A stretch of 64,000 nt of DNA from Terrimesophilobacter bigeumensis (GTDB taxonomy: Bacteria > Actinomycetota > Actinomycetes > Actinomycetales > Microbacteriaceae). Both the position numbers and the translations under genes were made by a program. The stretch covers positions 124,001-188,000 of the forward strand of contig NZ_BAABAE010000001.1 of assembly GCF_039537265.1 (NCBI RefSeq). The letters are read 5' to 3'. How positions within the stretch are numbered: the first letter of the stretch is position 1; each line of letters begins with the position of its first letter. The notes under the pieces are model-generated. The model saw only the letters and a list, made by a program, of their open reading frames with translations, was not told where the DNA came from and searched no databases. Shown here piece by piece: positions 42,334-50,862 of this stretch.

Positions 42334-43839
42334 TCAGGCGATCGGTGCTTCAGCAGGCTCCCGGCCTGGCGCCGACCCGCCCTGCTGCGCCCAGGCGACC
42401 GTCTGCTTCGGCTTGGCGAAGAACGCCACCACGACGGCGCACAACAGTGCGACCGCGGCCGGCAGCAGCAGCGACTGCGCCATCGCGTTGCTGAAACCCG
42501 CTTGCAGGAACCCGGGAAGCACCCCGGAGAACCCCTGGTCGCCGGATGCCGCACCGGGCAGTTCCACCGTGAGCCGCACCTGGATGAGCGCCGCCACCGA
42601 AGCACTGCCGAGCACAGAGCCGACCTGCCGCGTCGTGTTGTAGACGCCGGAGCCCGCACCGGCCTTGGCCTGCGGGAGATTGCGGGTCGCGGTCGTGGAG
42701 ATCGGCGACCAGACGCAGGCGTTCGCCACGCCCATGAGGGCGCTCGGCAGGAGGAGCCAGACGATCTGGGCATCCGGGGTCAGGAGAGCCGAGTACCAGG
42801 TGAGCGAGCCGGCGAGGCAGAGGGCGCCGACGATCGCGATGTAGCGCGGGTTCACCCGGTCGACGAGGCGGCCGACCGGCTGAGCGAGGCCGGCACTGAT
42901 GACGGCCATCGGAACGAGCATGAGCGCCGATTCTGTCGGAGTGAGGCCGAGCACGAGCTGGAAATAGAACACGAGGGGAAGGGACATGCTCGTCACGGTG
43001 AACCCGACGGTCGAGATCGCGCCGTTGGCGAGCGAGAAGTTGCGGTCACGGAAGAGGCCGAGGGGCAGGAGCGGCTCGCCGGACCTATTGACCGCCTGCC
43101 ACACCACGAAGACCCCGAGCACGACGATGCCCGCGATGATGAGTCCCCACACCGAGATCGGGCCGGCGATCGTCCCCCAGTCGTAGCTCTCCCCTTCCTG
43201 CAGTCCGAAGACGAGAAGGAACATGCCGAGGGTGCTCAGCACGACGCCGGGGATGTCGAAACGGTGCGGGTGCGTCTCGAGTCGCGGCACGAGCCGCCAG
43301 GCCAGAACGAAGGCCACGATTCCGACCGGAACGTTGACGAAGAAGATCCACTCCCAGCCGAGGGTGTCGACGAGCACCCCGCCGAGCACCGGACCGACGA
43401 GTGTCGCGACACCGGCCGTCGCACCCCACAGGCCCATCGCCTGGCCGCGGCGATCCGGAGGGAAGATCCGGGTGATGACGGCCATCGTCTGGGGCGTCAT
43501 CATCGCCGCACCGAGACCCTGGAACACGCGCGCGAGGATGAGCTGTCCGATGTCTCCGGAGAACCCGCACCAGGCGGAGGCGACGGTGAACACGACGAGT
43601 CCCATGAGGTACAGGTTCTTCGGACCGAAGCGGTCCCCGAGCCGTCCGGTGATGAGCAGCGGCACCGCGTAGGCGAGCAGGTACGCGCTCGTGACCCAGA
43701 TGACCGCGTTGATGTCGGTCTGCAGCCCCTCCATGATCCTGGGGTTCGCGACCGACACGATCGTCGTGTCGATGAGGATCATGAAGAAGCCGACGACGAG
43801 AGCCCAGAGGGCGGGCCACGGCCGGTAGGTTTTGTTCAT
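42334..43839 (-). CDS. MFS transporter, DHA2 (EmrB/QacA) family
   Basis: 501 residues with about 14 membrane spans. DHA2 motifs include FMILIDTTIVSVANP (motif D1), GRLGDRFGPKNLYL (motif A) and AGVATLVGPVLGGVLVDTLGWEWIFFVNVP (motif C region, split here). It is a proton-driven drug or metabolite exporter. No regulator is adjacent. It is divergent from purS with a 105-base gap. Confidence 0.9.
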   Translation of the reverse strand: MNKTYRPWPALWALVVGFFMILIDTTIVSVANPRIMEGLQTDINAVIWVTSAYLLAYAVPLLITGRLGDRFGPKNLYLMGLVVFTVASAWCGFSGDIGQLILARVFQGLGAAMMTPQTMAVITRIFPPDRRGQAMGLWGATAGVATLVGPVLGGVLVDTLGWEWIFFVNVPVGIVAFVLAWRLVPRLETHPHRFDIPGVVLSTLGMFLLVFGLQEGESYDWGTIAGPISVWGLIIAGIVVLGVFVVWQAVNRSGEPLLPLGLFRDRNFSLANGAISTVGFTVTSMSLPLVFYFQLVLGLTPTESALMLVPMAVISAGLAQPVGRLVDRVNPRYIAIVGALCLAGSLTWYSALLTPDAQIVWLLLPSALMGVANACVWSPISTTATRNLPQAKAGAGSGVYNTTRQVGSVLGSASVAALIQVRLTVELPGAASGDQGFSGVLPGFLQAGFSNAMAQSLLLPAAVALLCAVVVAFFAKPKQTVAWAQQGGSAPGREPAEAPIA

Positions 43840-43944
43840 CGCCTCGTGAATCTACGCGCACCGGACGACTTCGCCAAACCAGTGTCGGCTGGGCGCCGGA
43901 TAGACTGGGTGCATCCATCCGCTTCGCATCCGCAGGAGTCGCCC

Positions 43945-44238
43945 GTGCCGGTCATCGTCGTCGAGGTCATGCCGAAGGCCGAGCTTCTGGACCCGGCGGG
44001 CAAGGCCGTCGCCGGAGCGCTCGCGCGGCTCGGAGACTCGCCGTTCTCGGCCGTGCGCATCGGCAAGCGTTTCGAGCTCACCGTCGACGGGCCGGCGGAT
44101 GATGCGGCGCTCCAGGCCGCACGCGCGCTCGCGGAATCCCTCCTCTCCAACTCGGTGATCGAGGATGTCGTCGGCGTGAGATTCCTCGACGTCGAGGTCG
44201 CGAGCAGTTCGGCCGGCGTCGCAGGGGAGACGCATTGA
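43945..44238 (+). CDS. purS: Phosphoribosylformylglycinamidine synthase subunit PurS
   Basis: 97 residues from GTG 43945 (CAGGAG upstream); a long in-frame extension on the left is antisense to the exporter. The sequence PVIVVEVMPKAELLDPAGKAV followed by RIGKRFEL and SNSVIEDV is diagnostic for PurS. It bridges PurQ and PurL in the three-part FGAM synthase. It overlaps purQ by one base. Confidence 0.93.
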   Translation: MPVIVVEVMPKAELLDPAGKAVAGALARLGDSPFSAVRIGKRFELTVDGPADDAALQAARALAESLLSNSVIEDVVGVRFLDVEVASSSAGVAGETH

Positions 44239-44933
44239 TGCGCATCGGCGTCATCACCTTCCCCGGCTCGCTCGACGACCGCGACGCGCAGCGCGCCATC
44301 CGCACGGCCGGCGCCGAGCCGGTCGCGCTCTGGCACGGCGACCACGACCTCGGCGGCGTCGACGCGCTCGTGCTCCCGGGCGGTTTCAGCTACGGCGACT
44401 ACCTGCGGTGCGGTGCGATCGCGAGCCTGTCGCCCATCATGAGCGAGGTCGTCGACGCGGCGAACAAGGGGATGCCGGTGCTCGGCATCTGCAACGGCTT
44501 CCAGATGCTCGTCGAGGCGCACCTGCTGCCGGGCGGCCTCGTGCGCAACGACCACGGCTCCTTCGTCTGCCGCGACCAGCGCCTGCGCGTCGAGAACACC
44601 GCGACGGCCTGGACCAACGGCTTCGAGACCGGCGCCGAGATCACCATCCCGCTCAAGAACGGCGAGGGCGGCTACCTCGCGGATGCGGAGACGATCGCGC
44701 GCCTCGAGGGCGAGGGCCGGGTCGCCTTCCGCTACCTCGAGGTGAATCCGAACGGCTCACTCAACGACATCGCCGGGATCGCGAACGAGCGGGGCAACGT
44801 CGTCGGGCTCATGCCGCATCCGGAGCACGCCACGGAGGAGGGCTTCGGTCCGGACACCGCCGCCGCCATGCGCAACGGCACCGACGGCCTCACCTTCTTC
44901 ACCAGCGTGCTGCGAACGCTCGCCCTCGCCTGA
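44238..44933 (+). CDS. purQ: Phosphoribosylformylglycinamidine synthase subunit PurQ
   Basis: 231 residues from ATG 44238. Glutaminase triad: cysteine in VLGICNGFQ (about residue 85), and histidine and glutamate in LMPHPEHATEE. It supplies ammonia to PurL for FGAM synthesis. Its partner purL lies 15 kb away, with a CoA ligase and a catabolic block between them. Confidence 0.95.
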   Translation: MRIGVITFPGSLDDRDAQRAIRTAGAEPVALWHGDHDLGGVDALVLPGGFSYGDYLRCGAIASLSPIMSEVVDAANKGMPVLGICNGFQMLVEAHLLPGGLVRNDHGSFVCRDQRLRVENTATAWTNGFETGAEITIPLKNGEGGYLADAETIARLEGEGRVAFRYLEVNPNGSLNDIAGIANERGNVVGLMPHPEHATEEGFGPDTAAAMRNGTDGLTFFTSVLRTLALA

Positions 44934-44985
44934 ACGCCCGCGCAGGGGTAAAGTCCGAAACACTCACTATCGAAGGAGATAGAGC

Positions 44986-46578
44986 GTGTTCACGAGTCCC
45001 TACCCCGACGTCGACATCCCGAACGTCAGCATTTACGACTACCTCTTCGCCGGCCTCAGCGACCATGAGCTGGATGGCATCGCCCTCATCGATGGCACGT
45101 CCGGAGCCGAGACGACGTATCGCGCGCTCATCTCGCAGGTCGAGGGAGTAGCCGGTGCCCTGGCCGCACGGGACGTCGATACCGACACGGTCGTCGCCCT
45201 GCTGTGCCCCAATTCGCCCGCCTTCGCGGCCGTGTTCCACGGCATCCTGCGAGCCGGCGCCACGGTCACGACGATCAACTCCCTCGCGACCGCCGAGGAC
45301 ATCGAGAAGCAGCTGAAGGACTCGAAGGCCACCTGGTTCATGACCGTCTCGCCGCTCCTGACCGGCGCGAAGGCTGCGGCCGCGGCGATCGGGCTGGCCG
45401 ACGACCACCTCATCGTGCTCGACGGCGCGGATGGGCACCCCTCGCTGCGCGACCTGCTCGCCGAGGCCGCACCGCCGCCCTCCGTGACCTTCGATCCGGC
45501 GACCCACCTCGCCGTGCTCCCCTACTCCTCCGGGACGACCGGCGTGCCCAAGGGCGTCATGCTCAGCCACCGCAACCTCGTCGCGAACGTCGAGCAGTCG
45601 CGCCAGCTGATCACCATCGAGTCGGCAGACCGGGTGCTCGCCTTCCTTCCGTTCTTCCACATCTACGGGATGACGGTGCTCCTCAACCTCGCGATCAAGG
45701 AGCACGCGACCCTCGTGACCATGCCGAAGTTCGACTTCGTCGAGTTCCTGCGCATCATGCAGGACCATCGCTGCACCTACGTCTTCATCGCGCCGCCGGT
45801 CGCGGTCGGGCTCGCCAAGCATCCGCTCGTCGAGCAGTACGACATCTCGAGAGTCCGGATGATCTTCAGCGGCGCCGCCCCGCTCGACGGCGCGCTCGCT
45901 CAGGCCGTGATCGATCGCCTCGGCTGCCAGCTGAAGCAGGGCTACGGCATGACGGAGCTCAGCCCGGTGAGCCACGCCGTCCCGCAGACGAACGACGACC
46001 TTCCCCTCGACTCGGTCGGGTTCACGATCCCGAACATGGAGTGCAGGCTCATCGACCCGGAGACGGGCGAAGAGATCGACCTGCCGACCGAGGGGGTGAG
46101 CGCGCCGGGAGAACTCCTGTGCCGCGGCCCGAACGTCATGCTCGGTTACCTCGGCAATGACGAGGCGACCCGAGCGATCATGACCGAGGACGGCTTCCTG
46201 CGCACGGGCGACATCGCGACGGTGAGCTCGGAAGGTGTCGTCACGATCGTCGACCGCCTCAAGGAGCTCATCAAGTACAAGGGATACCAGATCGCCCCCG
46301 CCGAGCTCGAGGCGCTGCTGCTCACCCACCCGGCGATCGCGGATGCCGCCGTCATCGGCATCCCGGGCGACGAGGGCCAGGAGGTCCCCAAGGCCTTCGT
46401 CGTGCTGCAGGCCGGCGCCGAACTCGACGAAGCAGGGGTCATGGACTTCGTGTCCGAGCATGTCGCGCCGTACAAGAAGGTGCGGCGCGTGCAGTTCACG
46501 GATGCCATCCCCAAGTCGAGCGCGGGCAAGATCCTCCGCAAGGACCTGCGCGCCGCCGAGCGGGTGCGACAGGACTAG
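44986..46578 (+). CDS. 4-coumarate-CoA ligase-like AMP-binding acyl-CoA synthetase
   Basis: 530 residues from GTG 44986. ANL superfamily motifs are YSSGTTGVPKGVMLSH (A3), FLPFFHIYGM, QGYGMTELSP (A5), FLRTGDIA (A7), DRLKELIKYKGYQIAP (A8) and the catalytic lysine in KSSAGKILRK (A10). It activates a carboxylic acid, probably aromatic or medium-chain, to its CoA ester. The Shine-Dalgarno lies in the loop of a small hairpin, CTATC-GAAGGA-GATAG (44967-44982). It overlaps by 4 bases the end of the convergent AcoX-like gene. Confidence 0.9.
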   Translation: MFTSPYPDVDIPNVSIYDYLFAGLSDHELDGIALIDGTSGAETTYRALISQVEGVAGALAARDVDTDTVVALLCPNSPAFAAVFHGILRAGATVTTINSLATAEDIEKQLKDSKATWFMTVSPLLTGAKAAAAAIGLADDHLIVLDGADGHPSLRDLLAEAAPPPSVTFDPATHLAVLPYSSGTTGVPKGVMLSHRNLVANVEQSRQLITIESADRVLAFLPFFHIYGMTVLLNLAIKEHATLVTMPKFDFVEFLRIMQDHRCTYVFIAPPVAVGLAKHPLVEQYDISRVRMIFSGAAPLDGALAQAVIDRLGCQLKQGYGMTELSPVSHAVPQTNDDLPLDSVGFTIPNMECRLIDPETGEEIDLPTEGVSAPGELLCRGPNVMLGYLGNDEATRAIMTEDGFLRTGDIATVSSEGVVTIVDRLKELIKYKGYQIAPAELEALLLTHPAIADAAVIGIPGDEGQEVPKAFVVLQAGAELDEAGVMDFVSEHVAPYKKVRRVQFTDAIPKSSAGKILRKDLRAAERVRQD

Positions 46579-47687
46579 GACACGCGAACGGCGGCTTCCT
46601 GGCGGTATCCGGTCACCACACGGCGGATGCCGGCGAACTTGCGGTTCAGCGCCACGGTCGGCGCATCCAGCAGCAGCGGCCCGCCCGCGAGTTCTCCCAG
46701 CTTCTGCACCGTGCAGGCGACGATCAGGTCGTCCGGGCTCAGGCGCTCCAGTAGCCGGTCGTCCATCTGCTGATTCCCCCGGCCCAGAACGATGCCCTGA
46801 CCGCCCACCGGTGACACGACGACCTGGAACCGTCCAGAGCCCACCGTGCGGTTCAACCCTGCGGCGTCGAGATCGGTGCCGACGACCACGCCGTCACGCA
46901 CCGCATCGACCCCGAGCAGGCTGAACTCGAAGCCCAGGCTGCGCCCGATCGCCTGAACCGTCGTGCCCGGCCCGAACAGGCAGGTCTCGCCGGGCCTCAA
47001 CCTTGCGGCGACCTCGGCCGCGATGCCCGCTACCGTGGTGCTGCCGGGCGGCACGGAACTGCGTTTGCCCGACTGGATGCCGCGCGCCGCATGCGGAACG
47101 AGCATGCGCCCGTACAGGCGAGACCGCAGTCGCCCCGACCTCCTGGCGGCCTCGTCGATGTCGACGACGTCGGCGACGACCCGGTCGACCGCACCGCGCA
47201 TGCTCGCCTGAATGATGTTCCCGGCGTCTTCCGGCGTGACGGCGAACACCGCGGAGTGCATCTTGACCCCCGAGGGGATGCCGAGCACGGTCTGGGATTC
47301 GCCGAGGACCTCGCAGAGGTCTCGCGCGGTACCGTCGCCCCCGGCGAACACGATGAGGTCGACCCGCTCGCCGACCAGCATCCCGGCGAGCCGTTTCGTG
47401 TCTGAGGCGGTCGAGGACTCTTCGGCCTGGCGGTAGACGACGCGATGGCGTACTCCCGCCCGTTCTGCCGCGTCGGCGCCGAGCACACCGGCGCCCGTGA
47501 CGACCTCGAAATCCGGGAGCGCACCGAACGGAAGCAGGGCGCGGACGGCGCGTTCCGTCGCCCGCGAGATCCCGCCTCGCTGAGTCGCCAGTCGTTGCGT
47601 CGCCTCGCCGTCGCTTCCCTTGAGCGCAGCCTCGCCACCGAGTCCCGCCACGGGATTCACGATCAATCCGCAGCGGAACACGCTCAC
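46575..47687 (-). CDS. AcoX-like ATP-NAD kinase family protein
   Basis: 370 residues. The diacylglycerol/NAD-kinase fold is marked by CGLIVNPVAGLGG at the N-terminus and VFAGGDGTARDLCE (the GGDGT motif, about residue 115), followed by GIPSGVKMHSAVFA. Proteins of this kind occur in acetoin (acoX) and other catabolic operons with unknown phosphorylation targets. It overlaps gcvPB by ATGA and is the last gene of the gcvPA-gcvPB operon. Its link to a glycine dehydrogenase is unusual. Confidence 0.82.
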   Translation of the reverse strand: MSVFRCGLIVNPVAGLGGEAALKGSDGEATQRLATQRGGISRATERAVRALLPFGALPDFEVVTGAGVLGADAAERAGVRHRVVYRQAEESSTASDTKRLAGMLVGERVDLIVFAGGDGTARDLCEVLGESQTVLGIPSGVKMHSAVFAVTPEDAGNIIQASMRGAVDRVVADVVDIDEAARRSGRLRSRLYGRMLVPHAARGIQSGKRSSVPPGSTTVAGIAAEVAARLRPGETCLFGPGTTVQAIGRSLGFEFSLLGVDAVRDGVVVGTDLDAAGLNRTVGSGRFQVVVSPVGGQGIVLGRGNQQMDDRLLERLSPDDLIVACTVQKLGELAGGPLLLDAPTVALNRKFAGIRRVVTGYRQEAAVRVS

Positions 47688-49360
47688 CGGTGGAACGCCT
47701 TCGGCGGCCGAGGCTTTGCCGGCGCGCCCTCCTCGGGCTTCCAGTGATCGGGCATGTCCCGCTGCTCGCCGAGGTGCTTGCGGCGGTAGGCGCGCCAGGA
47801 GGTCGCCCAGGTGTCCGGGTCGTTCATCGCCTCGGAATCGATCTGGTGAACGCTGGAGCGGTGCGGTGCCGCGCGCACGAAGTCCGGCGAGTGCCTCGCC
47901 TCCTGGGCGACCTGCGCGAGTGAGGCGATGTACTCGTCCAGTTCGCGGCGCGAGTACGACTCGGTCGGCTCGATCGTGGCCGGCTCAGGCACGACGTAGG
48001 GGTGGTGGCTGGTCCAGTAGTGCATTCCGAAGTCGGCCAGGCGCTGACCGATCTCCCCGGAGGTGATTCCGGTGTCCTGGGTCAGGCCGGCCCAGCTGTA
48101 GCGAACCTGCTCGATGGGTGGACTGCCCTCCTGGATGTAGGCGGCGGTCACCCCGTCGATCCTGGTCAGCGCGTTCATCACGTAGTTGTTGTTCAGCACC
48201 GCGATCTCGGCGACCTCGCGCAGTCCGTCCGCCCCCATCGCCCTGATCCAGGCATAGGCGCGGATCAGGTTCGGGATGACTCCATAGAACGGCCGTGCGG
48301 GTGCGGTCGCGAGGGGGCCTGCGTCGATCAGCTGGTATCCGCCATCGCCCAGTCGCACGCGGGGCCCGGGCAGGAACGGCTCCAGCTCACGCGTGGCGCC
48401 GATGGCACCCGCGGCCGGGCCCCCGCAGGCGTGCGGGGTCGAGAACGTCTTGTGAAGGTTGAAGTGGCAGAGATCGAAACCGGCGGCCCGTGCTCGCGTG
48501 ATGCCCAGCACGCCGTTCGCGTTCGCCTGGTCGTAGACGCACAGCGCCCCGACCGCGTGAGCCGCCTCGACGAGTTCCGCGATCCGCGGATTGAAGATCC
48601 CGGTGTCCTCCGGATTGGTGATCATGATCGCTGCGGTCCGCTCGGACAGCACGGCCGTGAGCGCCTCGAAATCCACGAAGCCGTCCTCGCCCGGGTACAG
48701 CGTGATGACCTTGTAACCGGCTGTTCTGGCGGTCGCCGCATTGGACGGGTGCGAGAAGATGGTGGTCACGATCTCGTCGCGGGTGTCCGCATCCCCCCGA
48801 CTCTCGTGGTAGGCCTGCACGATCTTCACATTCGAGTAGATGGCGGCGGAGCCCGCCCCGGCCTGCAGGGAGATCGCGTCCATGCCTGAGATCTCGGCGA
48901 GGTACTGCTCCAGCTCGGAGAGGATGCGCAGCGTGCCCTGGGCCATCGAGTGATGCTGGAGCGGGTGGAGGTCGACCGACTTCGGCGAGCCGGCGAACGA
49001 CTCGTTGATCTTCGGGCTGTACTTCATCGTGCAGGTGCCCTGGCCGATGTCGACATTGAGGTCGGCGCCGAGGGTCTCCTGCGAGAGCCTCAGGAAGTGA
49101 CGAAGAACCTGGGGCTGCCCGATCTCCGGCAGGCCGGGGCGCTCAGCACGTCGAACCGAGCCCTCGGGGGAGGAACCGATCGCCGAGGTGAGAGAGGACG
49201 GAGCCTCCGGAAGCATGACGCCGCGCTGGCCGTCGCTGTGCAGGTCGAAGATGAGCGGCTCGTCCCAGCGCGGCGCGTGGTAGTCGCGCACCAGGCCCTT
49301 CCGGGTGATCCTGGACAGCCTCTCGTCCCGCGTCGCGGTGGGCTCGGAGACGATCGTCAT
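47684..49360 (-). CDS. gcvPB: Glycine dehydrogenase (decarboxylating) subunit 2
   Basis: 558 residues from ATG 49360, longer than typical GcvPB (about 490) owing to an N-terminal extension of about 60 residues. The PLP lysine is in CHFNLHKTFSTPH (about residue 304). GTCTMKYSPKINE and DQANANGVLGI are family hallmarks. With GcvPA it forms the split P-protein, which decarboxylates glycine and passes aminomethyl to lipoylated H protein. No gcvH, gcvT or lpd is in the window. It is coupled at both ends by ATGA. Confidence 0.88.
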   Translation of the reverse strand: MTIVSEPTATRDERLSRITRKGLVRDYHAPRWDEPLIFDLHSDGQRGVMLPEAPSSLTSAIGSSPEGSVRRAERPGLPEIGQPQVLRHFLRLSQETLGADLNVDIGQGTCTMKYSPKINESFAGSPKSVDLHPLQHHSMAQGTLRILSELEQYLAEISGMDAISLQAGAGSAAIYSNVKIVQAYHESRGDADTRDEIVTTIFSHPSNAATARTAGYKVITLYPGEDGFVDFEALTAVLSERTAAIMITNPEDTGIFNPRIAELVEAAHAVGALCVYDQANANGVLGITRARAAGFDLCHFNLHKTFSTPHACGGPAAGAIGATRELEPFLPGPRVRLGDGGYQLIDAGPLATAPARPFYGVIPNLIRAYAWIRAMGADGLREVAEIAVLNNNYVMNALTRIDGVTAAYIQEGSPPIEQVRYSWAGLTQDTGITSGEIGQRLADFGMHYWTSHHPYVVPEPATIEPTESYSRRELDEYIASLAQVAQEARHSPDFVRAAPHRSSVHQIDSEAMNDPDTWATSWRAYRRKHLGEQRDMPDHWKPEEGAPAKPRPPKAFHR

Positions 49361-50736
49361 GCCAGTACCTCCCGGAGTTCGGAGACCAACCGGTCGATGT
49401 CGGCCTGCTCGTGCAGCTCCGTCAGGCAGAACACGCTCAATTGGCCGAGACCGGGAAACTGGTCGGAGATGTCTGCGCCGCCGAGGATGCCGCGCTCCCG
49501 CAACCTCTCGTTGACCTCCGCAACGGTGGTGTCGCGATAGCGCACGACGAGTTCGCGCCAGTGAGCGGATCCCCGGAACGGCAGCTCGACCCCGGGCACA
49601 CCCGACAGAGACTCGATGGCATATCGCGTGTACGCGGCGATGGTGTCCCCCAGTTCCCGCAACCCGCGCGGGCCGACCAGCGACAGATACACGCCCGCCG
49701 TGATGCCCCACAGCGCCGCCGCGGTGCCCACCCACTCGACGCCCTCCTCACGCATGGCGAGCGAGGTGCGTTCGTACGCGACATCGCAGAACCCGATCTC
49801 GCCGTCGACAGCGGTCGGCGCGAGCCCGAACAACCGCGACGGGTACTCGAACACGATGCGCTCCTCGTCGTGGCTCGCGATGAATCCGCCGTTGGCGCCG
49901 CCGAAGTGCATGCCGAGACCGAGCGACTGGATGTCGCCGCACACGATGTCCGCACCCCAGCTCGCCGGAGCGGGCAGGAAGCCCAGCGCGATCGGGTCGG
50001 TCGAGCACACCACGAGAGCGCCGGCGGCGTGCACCGCGGTGGCCAGCGATGCGGCGTCGGACTCCACGACCCCGAAGACGTTCGGGCTCTCGATGAAGAC
50101 GGCGGCGATCGTGTCGTCGAGCAGGCCCCCGAGCGCTGTGCGATCGATCCGGCCGGTGGCGGGGTCGATCGGGACGGTCAGAACGTCGGCCGCCCCGGCG
50201 AGGTAGGTATCGATCTTCGCGCGCTTGGCGGCGGGTACGGCAGCGGAGACGATCACGCTGCGCCGACCCGTGACGCGCACGGCCATCCGGAGTGCCGTCG
50301 CCGCCGCCTGGTGGCCGTCATAGTTCGGCACGTTGACGACATCCATCTCGAGCAGCTCCGCCATGAGGCTCGTGTACTCGAAGATGGCCTGCCACTTGCC
50401 GTGGTCCTCGTACGGCTCACCCGCGTATGCGGTCAGGAACTCGGCACGCGAATTGACTTCGGAGCACACTGCAGGAACGTAATGGGGATAGCATCCGGCC
50501 CCCAGGAAGGAGAGCACCTCGGTCGTCGTGACGTTCGTGGCCAGGATGCCGTCGACGTGGCGCTTGAGCTCGACCTCCGAGCGGAACGCGGGCGGAAGGC
50601 TCAGCGCGCCCTCGACCCTCAGCGCATCCGGAATGCTCGCATACAGCTGCTCGATGTCATCGACGCCGATCGCGGAGAGCATGTCCGACCTGGTCGACGG
50701 CGCCGAATTGGGAATGTACGGATGGGCGGACGACAA
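49357..50736 (-). CDS. gcvPA: Glycine dehydrogenase (decarboxylating) subunit 1
   Basis: 459 residues from TTG 50736, which follows GGGGAGGAG at 5 bases; the open frame extends 12 codons further. Family features are YIPNSAPSTRSDML, FLGAGCYPHYVPA, TAYAGEPYEDHGKWQAIFEYTSLMAELLEMDVVN (split here for emphasis) and the GGANGGFIA region. It is the non-PLP partner of GcvPB. Split P-protein is the less common form in actinobacteria, which usually carry a single long GcvP. The promoter region contains the PucR-type 12-mer. Confidence 0.88.
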   Translation of the reverse strand: MSSAHPYIPNSAPSTRSDMLSAIGVDDIEQLYASIPDALRVEGALSLPPAFRSEVELKRHVDGILATNVTTTEVLSFLGAGCYPHYVPAVCSEVNSRAEFLTAYAGEPYEDHGKWQAIFEYTSLMAELLEMDVVNVPNYDGHQAAATALRMAVRVTGRRSVIVSAAVPAAKRAKIDTYLAGAADVLTVPIDPATGRIDRTALGGLLDDTIAAVFIESPNVFGVVESDAASLATAVHAAGALVVCSTDPIALGFLPAPASWGADIVCGDIQSLGLGMHFGGANGGFIASHDEERIVFEYPSRLFGLAPTAVDGEIGFCDVAYERTSLAMREEGVEWVGTAAALWGITAGVYLSLVGPRGLRELGDTIAAYTRYAIESLSGVPGVELPFRGSAHWRELVVRYRDTTVAEVNERLRERGILGGADISDQFPGLGQLSVFCLTELHEQADIDRLVSELREVLA

Positions 50737-50807
50737 CGTGGCTCCTCCCCTTCGATCTGGATGGATTCCCACGTTACGGACGGAGGCGCGGCAAAACCCG
50801 CTCCATC

Positions 50808-50819
50808 TCGTACAATCGC
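50808..50819 (-). promoter_or_regulatory. Candidate PucR-regulator site upstream of gcvPA
   Basis: On the minus strand this reads GCGATTGTACGA, 72 bases before the gcvPA start. The identical 12-mer, in the same orientation relative to its gene, occurs upstream of the VOC-fgd unit at 52494-52505. The two copies flank the pucR gene. Confidence 0.55.
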
Positions 50820-50862
50820 CGAGGCGTGAGCGCCTTCGCGGATAGTGAGTGTGCCGCGAGGC

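Noticed and set aside
50737..50862. Glycine riboswitch upstream of gcvPA
   Set aside because: The 126-base gap shows no tandem aptamer-like conserved core, and a PucR-type site offers an alternative mode of control.
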